From contig NZ_BMDO01000010.1 in assembly GCF_014635825.1 (NCBI RefSeq), forward strand, positions 62,001 to 126,000: a stretch of 64,000 nucleotides of DNA, given 5' to 3'. The DNA is from Mucilaginibacter galii (lineage in GTDB: Bacteria; Bacteroidota; Bacteroidia; Sphingobacteriales; Sphingobacteriaceae). This document shows positions 50,553 through 59,382 of the stretch, one piece after another. The position numbers were made by a program, and so were the translations under genes. Within the stretch, counting starts at the first letter, position 1; each line of letters opens with the position of its first letter. The notes below the pieces were generated by a model that saw only the letters and a list, made by a program, of their open reading frames with translations, did not search any database and was not told the origin of the DNA.

Positions 50553-51372
50553 ATCTTTTAAGGTTGTTGTCCAGCACGTTTACTATCTGTTCACCAAACT
50601 CAAAAGAACACTGCAGCGAGCGTGCAGTTATAAAAGGGTAATCGACTATAACCGATGTCTCCTTACCAAAATTACCATGAAACTGACCTTCCGTACCAAC
50701 AGCATCGGCTAAAATGTACTCGAGCACATAGGGCGGCGGGCCAATATTAAAATCGGTACCCATAAAGCCGGTGCCATCGTGGTAATCATATTCAATACAA
50801 TGACCGGTAACATGCTTACCTTTAATGATGCTATCTCTTTCGTTAAAATCGCGGGCAAAAACCAGTGCGGCAACCCCATAACAAATAGCAGATACCGGTT
50901 TACCGGCACGGTAGAAACCTAAAATGATTTCATGAACGCGCTGGTTATTTACCAAGTCGACAATGGGACCGCTGCCGCCCACTATAAGTACAGCATCGTA
51001 GGTGTCGGTCAGCGCTTTATGACTTTCTTTTACTTTGACGTAGTAGTTTTCCAGTTCACGCAAAAAGTTAGTGGCGCTGTGATACGGACGTTCGGGGATG
51101 TAATCGGCCATGTTAAGGCAATTAGCTAACTTACCCGTTGCTTCAAAAGCTTTTACCTTTTCGGCAGCTTCGGGCGTGGTTACGCATATGCCAAGAGGTG
51201 GATCTACATAGGTCGTATCGTAACTTGGCGGTAAAGCTTGCGCAGTTTTACCATGAGGCGTCATGAAATGGACTTCATAGCCGCTTTGCTCCAGTTTTTC
51301 GAGCGGCCCAACCAGTTCAATTCCCCAATAGCCATATTCAGATAATATCGCTAATACTTTTTTAGCAGGCAT
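50542..51372 (-). CDS. DJ-1/PfpI family protein, long form
   Basis: A 276-residue class I amidotransferase-like protein. The nucleophile elbow is 'KPVSAICYGVAALV', and the N-terminal strand 'KVLAILSEYGYWGIELVGPLEKL' carries the paired Glu. It is longer than typical PfpI because of an insertion between the core strands (about residues 90-130), similar to Hsp31/GATase1-type proteins. It is the first gene of the operon, so it may protect against, or process, reactive carbonyl products of the downstream enzymes. Confidence 0.88.
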   Translation of the reverse strand: MPAKKVLAILSEYGYWGIELVGPLEKLEQSGYEVHFMTPHGKTAQALPPSYDTTYVDPPLGICVTTPEAAEKVKAFEATGKLANCLNMADYIPERPYHSATNFLRELENYYVKVKESHKALTDTYDAVLIVGGSGPIVDLVNNQRVHEIILGFYRAGKPVSAICYGVAALVFARDFNERDSIIKGKHVTGHCIEYDYHDGTGFMGTDFNIGPPPYVLEYILADAVGTEGQFHGNFGKETSVIVDYPFITARSLQCSFEFGEQIVNVLDNNLKRYGW

Positions 51373-51459
51373 AATTTGCAGGTGATAATTAGTTCTTTAA
51401 ATATAAACCAACTTTAATGTTCACCCTTAATAAATTTTTGAACTACAGCAATATGTATG

Positions 51460-51476
51460 TGAATAACGTTTATTCA
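51460..51476. promoter_or_regulatory. Small inverted repeat upstream of the DJ-1/ThDP/GMC operon
   Basis: TGAATAA-CGT-TTATTCA, 7-bp perfect arms, 88 bases before the first start codon of the operon on the minus strand. It could be an operator; the surroundings (51373-51612) are very AT-rich and otherwise featureless. Confidence 0.35.
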
Positions 51477-51614
51477 GATGTAAACATTAACTAAACACTT
51501 GGCCGCCATCACTAAAATATCATTTAAATTAAATTTCATTATCTTTTAAAAATAAATAAACAATAACCAAGGTAATTATTCAGGTAAATTCCTAAAATAT
51601 ATTCGTAAAAGTAA

Positions 51615-51644
51615 AAAACCCGCTAACTAACGTTAACAGGTTTT
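51615..51644 (-). terminator. Rho-independent terminator of the MhqO/MhqD-like operon
   Basis: On the minus strand a 13-bp stem with two G-U pairs (AAAACCTGTTAAC / GTTAGCGGGTTTT) runs into a T-rich tail, 11 bases after the GNAT stop codon. Confidence 0.75.
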
Positions 51645-51654
51645 CATGAATCAC

Positions 51655-51945
51655 TTAACCAACCAGCAATCGGTTCCACTCGGGATGACGCTTCAAATAG
51701 ATGCCTACATAAGTGCACAACGGTATCAATTTGAGATCGCGTTCCTCGAGATATTGAAACGTTTTTTCCACAATGGCTTCTGCTACGCCTTTGCCTTTGA
51801 GTTCGGAAGGTACTTCGGTATGGATAAGGTAAACCTTGTTGCCTTTTTGCTTATAATCTATAAATGCCCTGTGTCCGTCAACAGTTAGCTCAAAGTTGTG
51901 AATCTCCTCATTGTTAATCAGGGCCATATCTTCGTAATTGTTCAT
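51655..51945 (-). CDS. Small GNAT-family N-acetyltransferase-like protein (YjdJ type)
   Basis: A 96-residue mini-GNAT. The acetyl-CoA-binding loop reads 'SELKGKGVAEAIVEKTFQYL', close to the R/QxxGxG/A motif, and the end 'IPLCTYVGIYLKRHPEW' has the usual C-x-Y/F-V pattern of this group. It overlaps the hydrolase gene by 4 bases and closes the operon. Substrate unknown. Confidence 0.88.
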   Translation of the reverse strand: MNNYEDMALINNEEIHNFELTVDGHRAFIDYKQKGNKVYLIHTEVPSELKGKGVAEAIVEKTFQYLEERDLKLIPLCTYVGIYLKRHPEWNRLLVG

Positions 51946-52565
51946 ATTAAGATGAGGGTGTTGGCCAAATCAATCTCGTCCTGCGTTATAGTGTGTGGCC
52001 TGCCAGGGTAAACTTTTAGGGTAACGCTGGCTTTATGCTGCTGTAAAATCGTAACACTTTCCTCAACACGGCTCAGTGGCACATGTGGATCAGGGTTGCC
52101 GGTAGTTATCAATATGGGCGTACCGTCAAAGTTACCGGTGTAGTTTGCTAAGTTAAGCTGTTCGCCAACAAGTCCGCCAGTAAAAGCTATGGCACCTCCA
52201 AATCGCCGGGCGTTCCGGGCAATGTATTCCAACGTTAAACAGGCTCCTTGCGAAAAACCCATGAAAAAAATCTTTTCTTCGGGAATACCATCTTTTACAA
52301 TCTGTTGCACAAGGTCGCCTATTACTTGTAAGGCAGAATCTAATGCGGGCTCATTTTGCTCATCGGGCGCCATGAAGCTGTATGGATACCAGCTATCATT
52401 GGTGGCTTGTGGTGCGTAAAGTGCAAAGCTGGCCACGTTAAGTTCGCGTGCAAGCGACAGGATGTTGGAAGCTGTGCCTCCCCTGCCGTGCAGCATAACC
52501 AATGCCCCTTTAGCCGTAGCTGCCGGGGCACCGGCTGTTTTATATTGATTGCTGTGCGTGTACAT
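51942..52565 (-). CDS. Phospholipase/carboxylesterase-type alpha/beta hydrolase (MhqD-like)
   Basis: A 207-residue serine hydrolase. The oxyanion region is 'VMLHGRGGTASN', the nucleophile lies in 'FFMGFSQGACLT' (GFSQG), the Asp in 'GNPDPHVPL' and the His in 'YPGRPHTIT', giving a full triad. The size and neighbours match MhqD of Bacillus, a hydrolase induced by hydroquinone and catechol stress that is encoded with the dioxygenase MhqO, the homologue just upstream here. Physiological substrate unknown. Confidence 0.9.
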   Translation of the reverse strand: MYTHSNQYKTAGAPAATAKGALVMLHGRGGTASNILSLARELNVASFALYAPQATNDSWYPYSFMAPDEQNEPALDSALQVIGDLVQQIVKDGIPEEKIFFMGFSQGACLTLEYIARNARRFGGAIAFTGGLVGEQLNLANYTGNFDGTPILITTGNPDPHVPLSRVEESVTILQQHKASVTLKVYPGRPHTITQDEIDLANTLILI

Positions 52566-52568
52566 AAA

Positions 52569-53504
52569 TTATACTAATTTAGGCAAGGTAGTTTCTAAAC
52601 TGGCTCGGTGTTCTTCATACTGTGCAGGCAGCTTTAAATGTTCGCCTAAGCTTTCTACAGGTTCGTCTACGCTAAAACCGGGGTTATCGGTAGCTAATTC
52701 GAACAACACGCCACCCGGTTCGCGGAAGTATAAAGAATAGAAATAGTTACGGTCTATTTTATCGGTGATATGTAAGCCTAAGTTGGCTATTTTTTCACGG
52801 TAAAACATCAATGCTTCCTCATTTTTAACTCTAAAAGCCACATGGTGAACCGAACCTCCGGCTACATGACCGGCAACTTCGCCTGCTACTTCAACCAGAT
52901 CAATAATAGCCGCATTTTCCACAGTATCAGTAATAAAGCGGTAGCGATTAACGTGTTGCTCTAACAAACGGTAGCCAAATACACCGGTCAAAATATCGGC
53001 AGTGGGCTGCATTTTGTTGGTGGTGATGGTTACGTTGTAGAAACCTTTGGTGGCATTCTCGGCCTTCACTTCGTCGGTTTCCCAAGGCAAGCGGGTATCC
53101 GGGGTTTTAGAGGCGATTAGTTCCAGCTTCAACCCATCAGGATCAAGGAAAGTTAAATAAGGCTGACCAAATTTTTCGGCAACTTTATTATACGTCACGT
53201 TGTGATCTTCAAAGCGTTTCAACCAAAAATCGAAGCTATTTTCGGGTACTGAGTAACCAATTTCGGTTGCCTGGCGTGCGCCACGACGGCCGGTTTGTAT
53301 GTTTTCCCAGGGGAAGAAGGTAAGAATAGTGCCCGGTGTACCTTCCTTATCACCATAGTATAAGTGGTAGGTTTGCGGATCGTCGAAGTTGACGGTCTTC
53401 TTTACAAGGCGTAAACCTAATACCTTGGTGTAGAAATCAAAATTGCGTTTTGCGTTACCTGCAATAGCTGTAATGTGGTGGATGCCGTTTACTGTATGTT
53501 CCAT
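52569..53504 (-). CDS. Ring-cleaving dioxygenase of the VOC family (MhqO-like)
   Basis: A 311-residue two-domain extradiol dioxygenase from the ATG at 53504 (MEHTVNGIHHITAIAGN); the longer TTG frame is not needed. The metal ligands fit the family: His in 'GIHHITAIAG' (residue 8 or 9), His in 'GGSVHHVAFRVKNEE' and Glu in 'REPGGVLFELATDNPGF'. MhqO-type enzymes are proposed to open hydroquinone or catechol rings and so defend against quinones. It is first in a three-gene operon with the MhqD-like hydrolase and a GNAT. No MarR-type regulator (MhqR) is encoded nearby. Confidence 0.9.
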   Translation of the reverse strand: MEHTVNGIHHITAIAGNAKRNFDFYTKVLGLRLVKKTVNFDDPQTYHLYYGDKEGTPGTILTFFPWENIQTGRRGARQATEIGYSVPENSFDFWLKRFEDHNVTYNKVAEKFGQPYLTFLDPDGLKLELIASKTPDTRLPWETDEVKAENATKGFYNVTITTNKMQPTADILTGVFGYRLLEQHVNRYRFITDTVENAAIIDLVEVAGEVAGHVAGGSVHHVAFRVKNEEALMFYREKIANLGLHITDKIDRNYFYSLYFREPGGVLFELATDNPGFSVDEPVESLGEHLKLPAQYEEHRASLETTLPKLV

Positions 53505-53669
53505 GATGATGATTTTTAAATCTGTTTTGTTTTGATGATTCAAATGTCGGCATCTACAGAGGGTTTACACTTAAGGTAGATTAAGAAATCACAGAACTTC
53601 ATCAAATGCTCATTTTTCTTTATAAAACTTCATATTTCTTCATCTTTTCAATGTTGAACATAGAGAAGG

Positions 53670-53711
53670 CAAAAAAGAAGCCATGTCACAATCAAGCTGC
53701 AACATGGCTTC
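53670..53711 (-). terminator. Rho-independent terminator after the OmpA lipoprotein gene
   Basis: GAAGCCATGT (53678-53687) pairs with ACATGGCTTC (53702-53711), and on the minus strand the hairpin runs into a T-rich run (complement of 53670-53677). Confidence 0.85.
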
Positions 53712-53735
53712 AATAAAAGTTGAGCAAATGGGTGC

Positions 53736-54260
53736 TTAATTTAGCTTTATCTCTACCCGGCGATTTAAGGCGCGGCTTTCTTCAGACGTATTGGTGGTAA
53801 GCGGCATACTTTCACCATATCCTTTAACAACCAAATTTGCGCCGTTTACCCCTGCATTTACCAGGTAAGACTTTACTGAATTTGCCCGGTCTTCTGAGAG
53901 CGATAGGTTATGTGCGGCTGTGCCTTCGGCCGACGAATGGCCGTTGATCACAAACCTGGCCGAAGGGTCTTTTTTGATCTCTGCGGCTGCCTTGTCCAAA
54001 ATTTCATAAGAGCCGGTTTTTAATACAGCCGAATTAAACTCGAACTGGATATTCTTGAAGTTAAAATCGGGCTTTGGTGGTGTTGGCGCAGGCTCCTCTT
54101 TGGGTGGAGCCGCAGGTGCAGGCCTGGCCGGTGGAGGTGCTGGTTGCGTTGGTTGAGCTGGCGGTGCAGGCTTTGTTGCTATCTTCTTTGTTTTACAGGC
54201 TTCGACCGATAATGACAATACGGCCGCAGCAACTAATACATGAACTTTGGTGAGTTTCAT
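53736..54260 (-). CDS. OmpA-family lipoprotein with Pro-rich linker
   Basis: A 174-residue protein. A lipoprotein signal ends in 'LSVEAC' (Cys22), followed by a Pro/Ala-rich linker (about 28-65) and an OmpA-like peptidoglycan-binding domain (70-174) with the signature 'INGHSSAEGTAAHNLSLSEDRANSVKSYL' and 'SRALNRRVEI'. The diaminopimelate-binding Asp/Arg region is present as 'GHSSAEG...LSEDRA'. It should tether the outer membrane to the cell wall, as Pal does, though no tol genes are here. Confidence 0.92.
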   Translation of the reverse strand: MKLTKVHVLVAAAVLSLSVEACKTKKIATKPAPPAQPTQPAPPPARPAPAAPPKEEPAPTPPKPDFNFKNIQFEFNSAVLKTGSYEILDKAAAEIKKDPSARFVINGHSSAEGTAAHNLSLSEDRANSVKSYLVNAGVNGANLVVKGYGESMPLTTNTSEESRALNRRVEIKLN

Positions 54261-54327
54261 AAGATGTAATTTTTGCTAACATAAAAAACATCATGAAAAA
54301 TACCTAAGCCAAGGGTAATATTTACAT

Positions 54328-55359
54328 TTATTTAACCTGTGCAACCGGCCAACCCTTTTCCCATCTGAGTTTTGTAATGCGGAGTTTAGAGATACCCTTA
54401 TCGGCTGCGTCATAGCCGTGGAAGATGAGGTAATTGGTACCGTTGAAGGTGCACACTGCATTATGCCCTACGCCGTACCAGTTTTCATCGCCTGCGAGTA
54501 ATATATTGCCCCCGCCTTGTGCTAAGGGTTCACCCTGCTTATCTACGTATGGACCCAAAAGACTTTTAGCACGGCCTACCATCATTTTATAGGTGCTTTT
54601 AGGCCCCTTACAGCAGTAATCGGCAGAAAAGAAAAGGTAATAGTAGCTGCCCTTTTTAAAAATGAACGGCGCCTCAATAGCATTACCGCCGGCATCAACC
54701 GGGTTAATATCTATTGCTTTAGAGTTATCTACCGAAGCTTTAACTACCCGGCTGGCTATGGTAGGAATATGTTCGAGGCTTTGCGCCAGGCTAATGCGAT
54801 CTTTATTTAACTTCACTATTTTAAGGCCTCCCCAAAACGAGCCGAAAGTAAGGTAAGGCGTACCATCTTTATTAACCACCAAGTTAGGGTCAATAGCATT
54901 CCAGTTGGTTTTGCCGGGGATGGATTGAATGAGCTTGCCATGATCTGTCCATAAATAATCGGGACTGGCGGTGTTGAGCGTTTTATTGGTAGCTACGCCA
55001 ATGCAGGAAGTGTTTTTGCCAAATGCCGATACAGAATAATATATATAGTATTGTCCGTTATAGTAAGAGATGTCGGGTGCCCATATGTGTCCCTTAAAAC
55101 CGGGCACCGCCTCCACGGCCCATTGCGGCGGTGTGGCAAAAACGGGTTGTTCTGCTTTCCAGTGTTGCATATCGGTAGAACTCCAGCTGGCTATGCCCCT
55201 GCCGGTACAGTACAAATGGTAAACGGAATCTTGTTTGATCATCACCGGATCGTGAACCGAGATATCGGTAGGTAGTGTTTGCGCGTGGCTGCCATTGCTC
55301 ATCATTAAAGCGCCGAAAACTAACACAACAAACCTCAAATAGGTAAGATCATAAATCAT
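54328..55359 (-). CDS. Exported GH43 arabinan endo-1,5-alpha-L-arabinosidase
   Basis: A 343-residue five-bladed propeller glycosidase with an N-terminal signal (VVLVFGALMMSNGSHAQ). Catalytic positions of GH43 subfamily 4-6 are visible: Asp37 in 'SVHDPVMIKQ' (general base), the middle Asp in 'NAIDPNLVVNKDG' and the acid Glu in 'GNAIEAPFIFKKGSYYYLF'. It would cut the alpha-1,5 arabinan side chains of pectin. It stands alone, with no SusCD pair or other glycosidases beside it. The -7 box ends 5 bases before the start codon. Confidence 0.92.
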   Translation of the reverse strand: MIYDLTYLRFVVLVFGALMMSNGSHAQTLPTDISVHDPVMIKQDSVYHLYCTGRGIASWSSTDMQHWKAEQPVFATPPQWAVEAVPGFKGHIWAPDISYYNGQYYIYYSVSAFGKNTSCIGVATNKTLNTASPDYLWTDHGKLIQSIPGKTNWNAIDPNLVVNKDGTPYLTFGSFWGGLKIVKLNKDRISLAQSLEHIPTIASRVVKASVDNSKAIDINPVDAGGNAIEAPFIFKKGSYYYLFFSADYCCKGPKSTYKMMVGRAKSLLGPYVDKQGEPLAQGGGNILLAGDENWYGVGHNAVCTFNGTNYLIFHGYDAADKGISKLRITKLRWEKGWPVAQVK

Positions 55360-55364
55360 AGCAT

Positions 55365-55372
55365 CAAAGATA
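55365..55372 (-). promoter_or_regulatory. -7 box of the GH43 gene
   Basis: On the minus strand TATCTTTG, a full TAnnTTTG match, ends 5 bases before the ATG at 55359, which would give a nearly leaderless mRNA. Confidence 0.5.
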
Positions 55373-55563
55373 AGATTTTGATACTGTGACAGCCCGCATA
55401 ATACTGCTGTATAAACTCTTGCTAAACAAATTAAAAAGAGTACATGGATTCATGAGCGGCAACTCCTTATATAGTTTAAGATTACACCTTTAAATTTCTT
55501 CTAACTGCGGACTGCATTGCAAAATAATATTTAATCAGCATTTTACAAAGCCATGGCGCTGAG

Positions 55564-55594
55564 CGATGAATGCGAGGCTGCTTTGCATTCATCG
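55564..55594. repeat. 10-bp-arm hairpin after the M1 aminopeptidase
   Basis: CGATGAATGC (55564-55573) pairs with GCATTCATCG (55585-55594). It lies 15 bases past the stop codon on the minus strand but has no T-run, so it is a possible weak terminator. The rest of the 249-base gap 55360-55608 holds only the GH43 promoter. Confidence 0.6.
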
Positions 55595-55608
55595 TATTTA
55601 AAAGAGTG

Positions 55609-58185
55609 CTACTTATTTAACAGCTCATCGGCCCTGAAAACATTATCTGCCGATTGCAGCAACTTGCCCATGAGCTTGGAATTGTAATTAGGGTGAGCTT
55701 TAACAAAGTCTTCGACCATTTGGGCGGCCTCGTGGCTTTGGTAGCGCCCTAAAATACTACCCGTCCATGCCTGCGGAAAAAATATGTCACCCGTTTTTTG
55801 GATCTCTTCGAGCATATTCATGCTTTCGGGCAAATATTTAACAGAAGTTTTTTGCCGTAAAGGGTGATGCAGGTACGATAAAGCCGTGGTTACCCAAGCC
55901 TCTTTTTGCCGGTTGCTGCGCTCGTGCAGGCTGTTGAAAAAGCTGTCCCTCTCCTGCTCGTTTAATGATAAGGCCGGCATTAAAAAGTCTAAACGTTTTT
56001 TACGATCGGTATTGGTGATGCGCAACTGCTGCTGTTTTAATACAGCAGTTGCGGTATCACTTTTAAGGGCAATGGTAAGCGCCAGCGAGGTGTATTCATC
56101 TTCAGAAAGCTTAACGCCTGCTGGTGGTTGCTGCTGCTGCCAAATGCGGTATATATTGCTTTGTGCCGCGGGTGTAAGGTAAATATCCTGGTAGGTTTTA
56201 AACAGGATCTTTTTTTGATTGACCTGCGTTTGCTGCTGCATGGCATTCCATAATGTTTGCTCGAGCGATGCCGCCATGCTTTGACGAACAGCAGGCAGCG
56301 TAAATCCCCAATAAATGCTGGATATGTAGCCGGTAATAAGCCGCAGGTTCATTTCATCCTTTTCGCGGGTTAAGCCATCGGTAAGCAGGGTGAGCAGTTC
56401 TGCAGGTTTGAAATAACGGCCCGCCAACATATTTTCGTAAGCCGCAATATAAGCTGATGCCCGCTGCAGCGGACTTTGAATGTTGTACAAATTGCCAATG
56501 ATACCATTATCTGTAGGAAACAAACCGTAGCCCATACCATTAGCGTTGAATAAGATATACGCAGGCTTAACAAGACCCGCAGCATCTTTCAACTCCACCG
56601 AAGCTTTATCCATATCTACAACTATGGTCTTCACATGATCGGCATAGGCCAGTGTTATACTGAATACCTGCGGCCAAATGCGCATAGCGCCGTTCTCGGG
56701 CTTTTGGGTAAGGGTTAAACGGCTAATCTTATTACCGGTGTAGGTAATGTTGTAATCAAACTGCGGCCTTCCGGGCTGGTTTACCCACACCTTGTTCCAG
56801 TCATATAAATTAAATTTAGTGTGCTTGCTTAGTATGGCTATCAGGTCGTTCCAGGTGGCATTGTTGTAGGCGTATTTTTTCAGATACTCCTGAATACCCT
56901 GCCTGAAGTTTTCTTTTCCCATCAGCAGTTCCAGCTGCCGCATCATGATGGGTGCTTTGTGGTAAATAATGTTGCCGTACATAGAACCTGCTTCCTGCAA
57001 ATTATCCAGTTGCTGGCGTATGGGGTTAGCGCCCTGCGTACGGTCAACACCGTAAGCGGCCGGGTAATGGTCCTGCAAAAATTTCAAATCGAAGGTTTCA
57101 CTGCCCATCATTTTCTCGGTCACCTTGTCGGCCATAAAGTTGGCAAACACCTCTTTCATCCATACATCGTTAAACCACTCCATGGTCACCATATCGCCAA
57201 ACCACATATGCGCCGTTTCGTGCGATATCAAATTGGCCCGGCTAATGAATTCTTCCTTGGTGGCCCCGTCATCTAAAAACAAACTTGAAGCTTTATATTG
57301 CACCACGCCCGGATGCTCCATGCCGCCGAACTGAAAATCAGGAATGGCAACGAAACCAACCTTTTGAAAAGGAAATTTAATGCCGGTCCATTGCTCTAAA
57401 AAGCCAATGGCATTTTGATGGGCTATAAATACAGAATCAGTACTCAGCCTGATCTTGGCGGCATCGGTTTCGCGGTACAGGAATTCTGCCGGCCGGTTGC
57501 CTACCATTTTTTTAACCACATGATATTTACCGGCCGTAAATGAAAACAGGTAAGTACTTAGCTTATCTGAATTTTCGAAATGAAAAGTGGTGCGGTCGCC
57601 ATTTGTAGTAGAATCGCGCTTGGTTCCGTTGGCCAGCACCCGCCAGCCTGTGGGCACCTGCATGGTGAGTTTGAACCGAGCTTTCAGATCGGGCTGATCA
57701 AAACATGGAAATGCTGTGCGGGCATGGTCGGGCACGAAGAGCGCATACAGGTAATCGTCATTCCGGTTGAGCGACTGATCGCCCGCAACAAATATGATGG
57801 CTAACTCATTTTTACCTTGATGAAGATATTTAGCCGGAATAACAAGGTGTTCTTCCTGAAGTTGAATGGCTACTTCCTGCCCATTTACCACCAGGCGTTT
57901 AACATGATCGGCAGATTGCTTGAAATCCAACTGTAAGGGCTGGCTCGTTTTAGCAAGTTCGAAAGAGATACTTTCCTTACCATTAATGGGCTGCGATTTT
58001 TGAGCAGGAACAGTTAGTTCGAGCACATAGTTTAAATTGCTGATGACCGAATGGCGATAAGTAGCCAGCGCCAGGGAAACACCGGGCTCCACCTCAACGG
58101 GTTTAGCGGCAGGCTGCGCTGAAGCCTCAGAACCCAATGCCAAGCAGATAACCAGATATTTTATATAAGTATTTACGTTGATCAT
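55609..58185 (-). CDS. Exported M1-family aminopeptidase
   Basis: An 858-residue zinc aminopeptidase with a signal peptide (YLVICLALGSEASAQ). The zinc site is complete: HETAH (His322, Glu323, His326) and Glu345 18 residues later. The exopeptidase motif, usually GAMEN, is 'GGMEHPG' (287-293): the N-terminus-binding Glu290 is kept but the Asn is His. The rest is the usual M1 helical C-terminal domain. It lies 15 bases after the NRAMP-like gene at the end of the pxp operon, which suggests release of N-terminal residues from periplasmic peptides feeding the same amino-acid-derived pathway. Confidence 0.93.
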   Translation of the reverse strand: MINVNTYIKYLVICLALGSEASAQPAAKPVEVEPGVSLALATYRHSVISNLNYVLELTVPAQKSQPINGKESISFELAKTSQPLQLDFKQSADHVKRLVVNGQEVAIQLQEEHLVIPAKYLHQGKNELAIIFVAGDQSLNRNDDYLYALFVPDHARTAFPCFDQPDLKARFKLTMQVPTGWRVLANGTKRDSTTNGDRTTFHFENSDKLSTYLFSFTAGKYHVVKKMVGNRPAEFLYRETDAAKIRLSTDSVFIAHQNAIGFLEQWTGIKFPFQKVGFVAIPDFQFGGMEHPGVVQYKASSLFLDDGATKEEFISRANLISHETAHMWFGDMVTMEWFNDVWMKEVFANFMADKVTEKMMGSETFDLKFLQDHYPAAYGVDRTQGANPIRQQLDNLQEAGSMYGNIIYHKAPIMMRQLELLMGKENFRQGIQEYLKKYAYNNATWNDLIAILSKHTKFNLYDWNKVWVNQPGRPQFDYNITYTGNKISRLTLTQKPENGAMRIWPQVFSITLAYADHVKTIVVDMDKASVELKDAAGLVKPAYILFNANGMGYGLFPTDNGIIGNLYNIQSPLQRASAYIAAYENMLAGRYFKPAELLTLLTDGLTREKDEMNLRLITGYISSIYWGFTLPAVRQSMAASLEQTLWNAMQQQTQVNQKKILFKTYQDIYLTPAAQSNIYRIWQQQQPPAGVKLSEDEYTSLALTIALKSDTATAVLKQQQLRITNTDRKKRLDFLMPALSLNEQERDSFFNSLHERSNRQKEAWVTTALSYLHHPLRQKTSVKYLPESMNMLEEIQKTGDIFFPQAWTGSILGRYQSHEAAQMVEDFVKAHPNYNSKLMGKLLQSADNVFRADELLNK

Positions 58186-58200
58186 TTTTAATATAATATA

Positions 58201-59382
58201 TTAATGCCCCATCATTTGCAGGATAGTTCCTGCACTCATCCAGGTCATGGTACCTACCACCATAAGGCCAAGCACAGTGAGCCATAAGGGCTGTTTATAC
58301 ATACCCACAATGCGGGTGCGGTAAGCTGCAATAAGCATAACGCCCAAAGCTATAGGGAGTATAAAGCCGTTAACAGCCCCTACTGTTAACAATATTTTTA
58401 CCGGTTTACCAATGGTTAGAAAGATGATGCAGGCTACTATGATGAAACCAATAATGATTTCCCGGTTGAGCTTTAATATTAATGGGTGGAAGCTCTTGAT
58501 AAAAGACACCGAGGTATAAGCCGAACCAACCACAGATGATATGCCGGCAGCCCATATAACCACTCCAAATAGTTTATAACCTAATTCGCCACTGGCCAGT
58601 CTGAACACGGATGCTGCCGGGTTTGCCGGGTCTAATTTCCCTCCTGCCGAAATTACGCCCAGTGCCGCCACGAACAAAAGTATCCGCATTATTGAAGCCA
58701 GTCCAATGGCGCTCAACGCACCACGGTTTATAGCCGGTAAGTTTTCCTGGCCGGTTTGGCGGGCATCCAGCAAGCGGTGAGCGCCAGCAAACGTAATGTA
58801 ACCGCCCACTGTACCGCCTACAATAGTCAACACCGCTGTAAAGCTAAACTTGGTTGGATTAACCGACCGTACAACCGCCTCGGCCAGCGGTGGGTTGCTG
58901 ATGTAGGCAATATACAGTGCCAATAGTATTTTGAGCATCCCCATACATTTGGCAAAAACATCCATGGCCTTACCTGCCTCGCGGTAAACAAAAATGCCAA
59001 TGGCCACAATAGCACTCATTACAGCCCCCTGGCCAACGCTTACACCAAACAAAACGTTTAAGCCTAAACCCGCCCCCGCAATGTTGCCAATGTTAAAGGC
59101 CAGGCCGCCTAAGAATACCAGGAAGGAAATAAAGTAGCCCAAGCCGGGAAAGACCTGGTTGGCAATGTCTTGCGCAGGCTTATCAGCTACGGCTATAATG
59201 CGCCATATGTTGAGCTGTGCAATAGCATCCAGTATGATAGACAGCAGAATGATGAAACTAAAACTGGCTCCCAACTGCGCTGTAAATACAGCGGTTTGCG
59301 TTAAAAAACCCGGACCTATGGCCGATGATGCCATAAGGAAGGCTGCGCCTATGAGTACGCTCCAGTTAAACTTGGTTTTCAT
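58201..59382 (-). CDS. NRAMP-related transporter lacking the metal-ligand motifs
   Basis: A 393-residue membrane protein with about eleven hydrophobic segments and NRAMP-style layout. In true NRAMPs the first helix has DPGN and the sixth MPH; here the aligned places read GPGF (23-26) and TVGGY (191-195), so the Asp, Asn, Met and His that hold the metal are all missing. The start overlaps pxpA by 4 bases. NRAMP-related genes beside pxpABC are a recurring arrangement, and a role in moving 5-oxoproline or another amino-acid-like compound is plausible. Annotation pipelines will probably call it a divalent metal transporter, which the sequence does not support. Confidence 0.82.
   Translation of the reverse strand: MKTKFNWSVLIGAAFLMASSAIGPGFLTQTAVFTAQLGASFSFIILLSIILDAIAQLNIWRIIAVADKPAQDIANQVFPGLGYFISFLVFLGGLAFNIGNIAGAGLGLNVLFGVSVGQGAVMSAIVAIGIFVYREAGKAMDVFAKCMGMLKILLALYIAYISNPPLAEAVVRSVNPTKFSFTAVLTIVGGTVGGYITFAGAHRLLDARQTGQENLPAINRGALSAIGLASIMRILLFVAALGVISAGGKLDPANPAASVFRLASGELGYKLFGVVIWAAGISSVVGSAYTSVSFIKSFHPLILKLNREIIIGFIIVACIIFLTIGKPVKILLTVGAVNGFILPIALGVMLIAAYRTRIVGMYKQPLWLTVLGLMVVGTMTWMSAGTILQMMGH

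Noticed and set aside
53505..53543. Longer MhqO-like protein from TTG 53543
   Set aside because: The extra residues lie in the leader; MEHTVNGIHHITAI is the family's standard start.
58201..59382. Manganese transporter MntH
   Set aside because: DPGN and MPH metal-ligand motifs are absent, and the pxp operon context fits another substrate.
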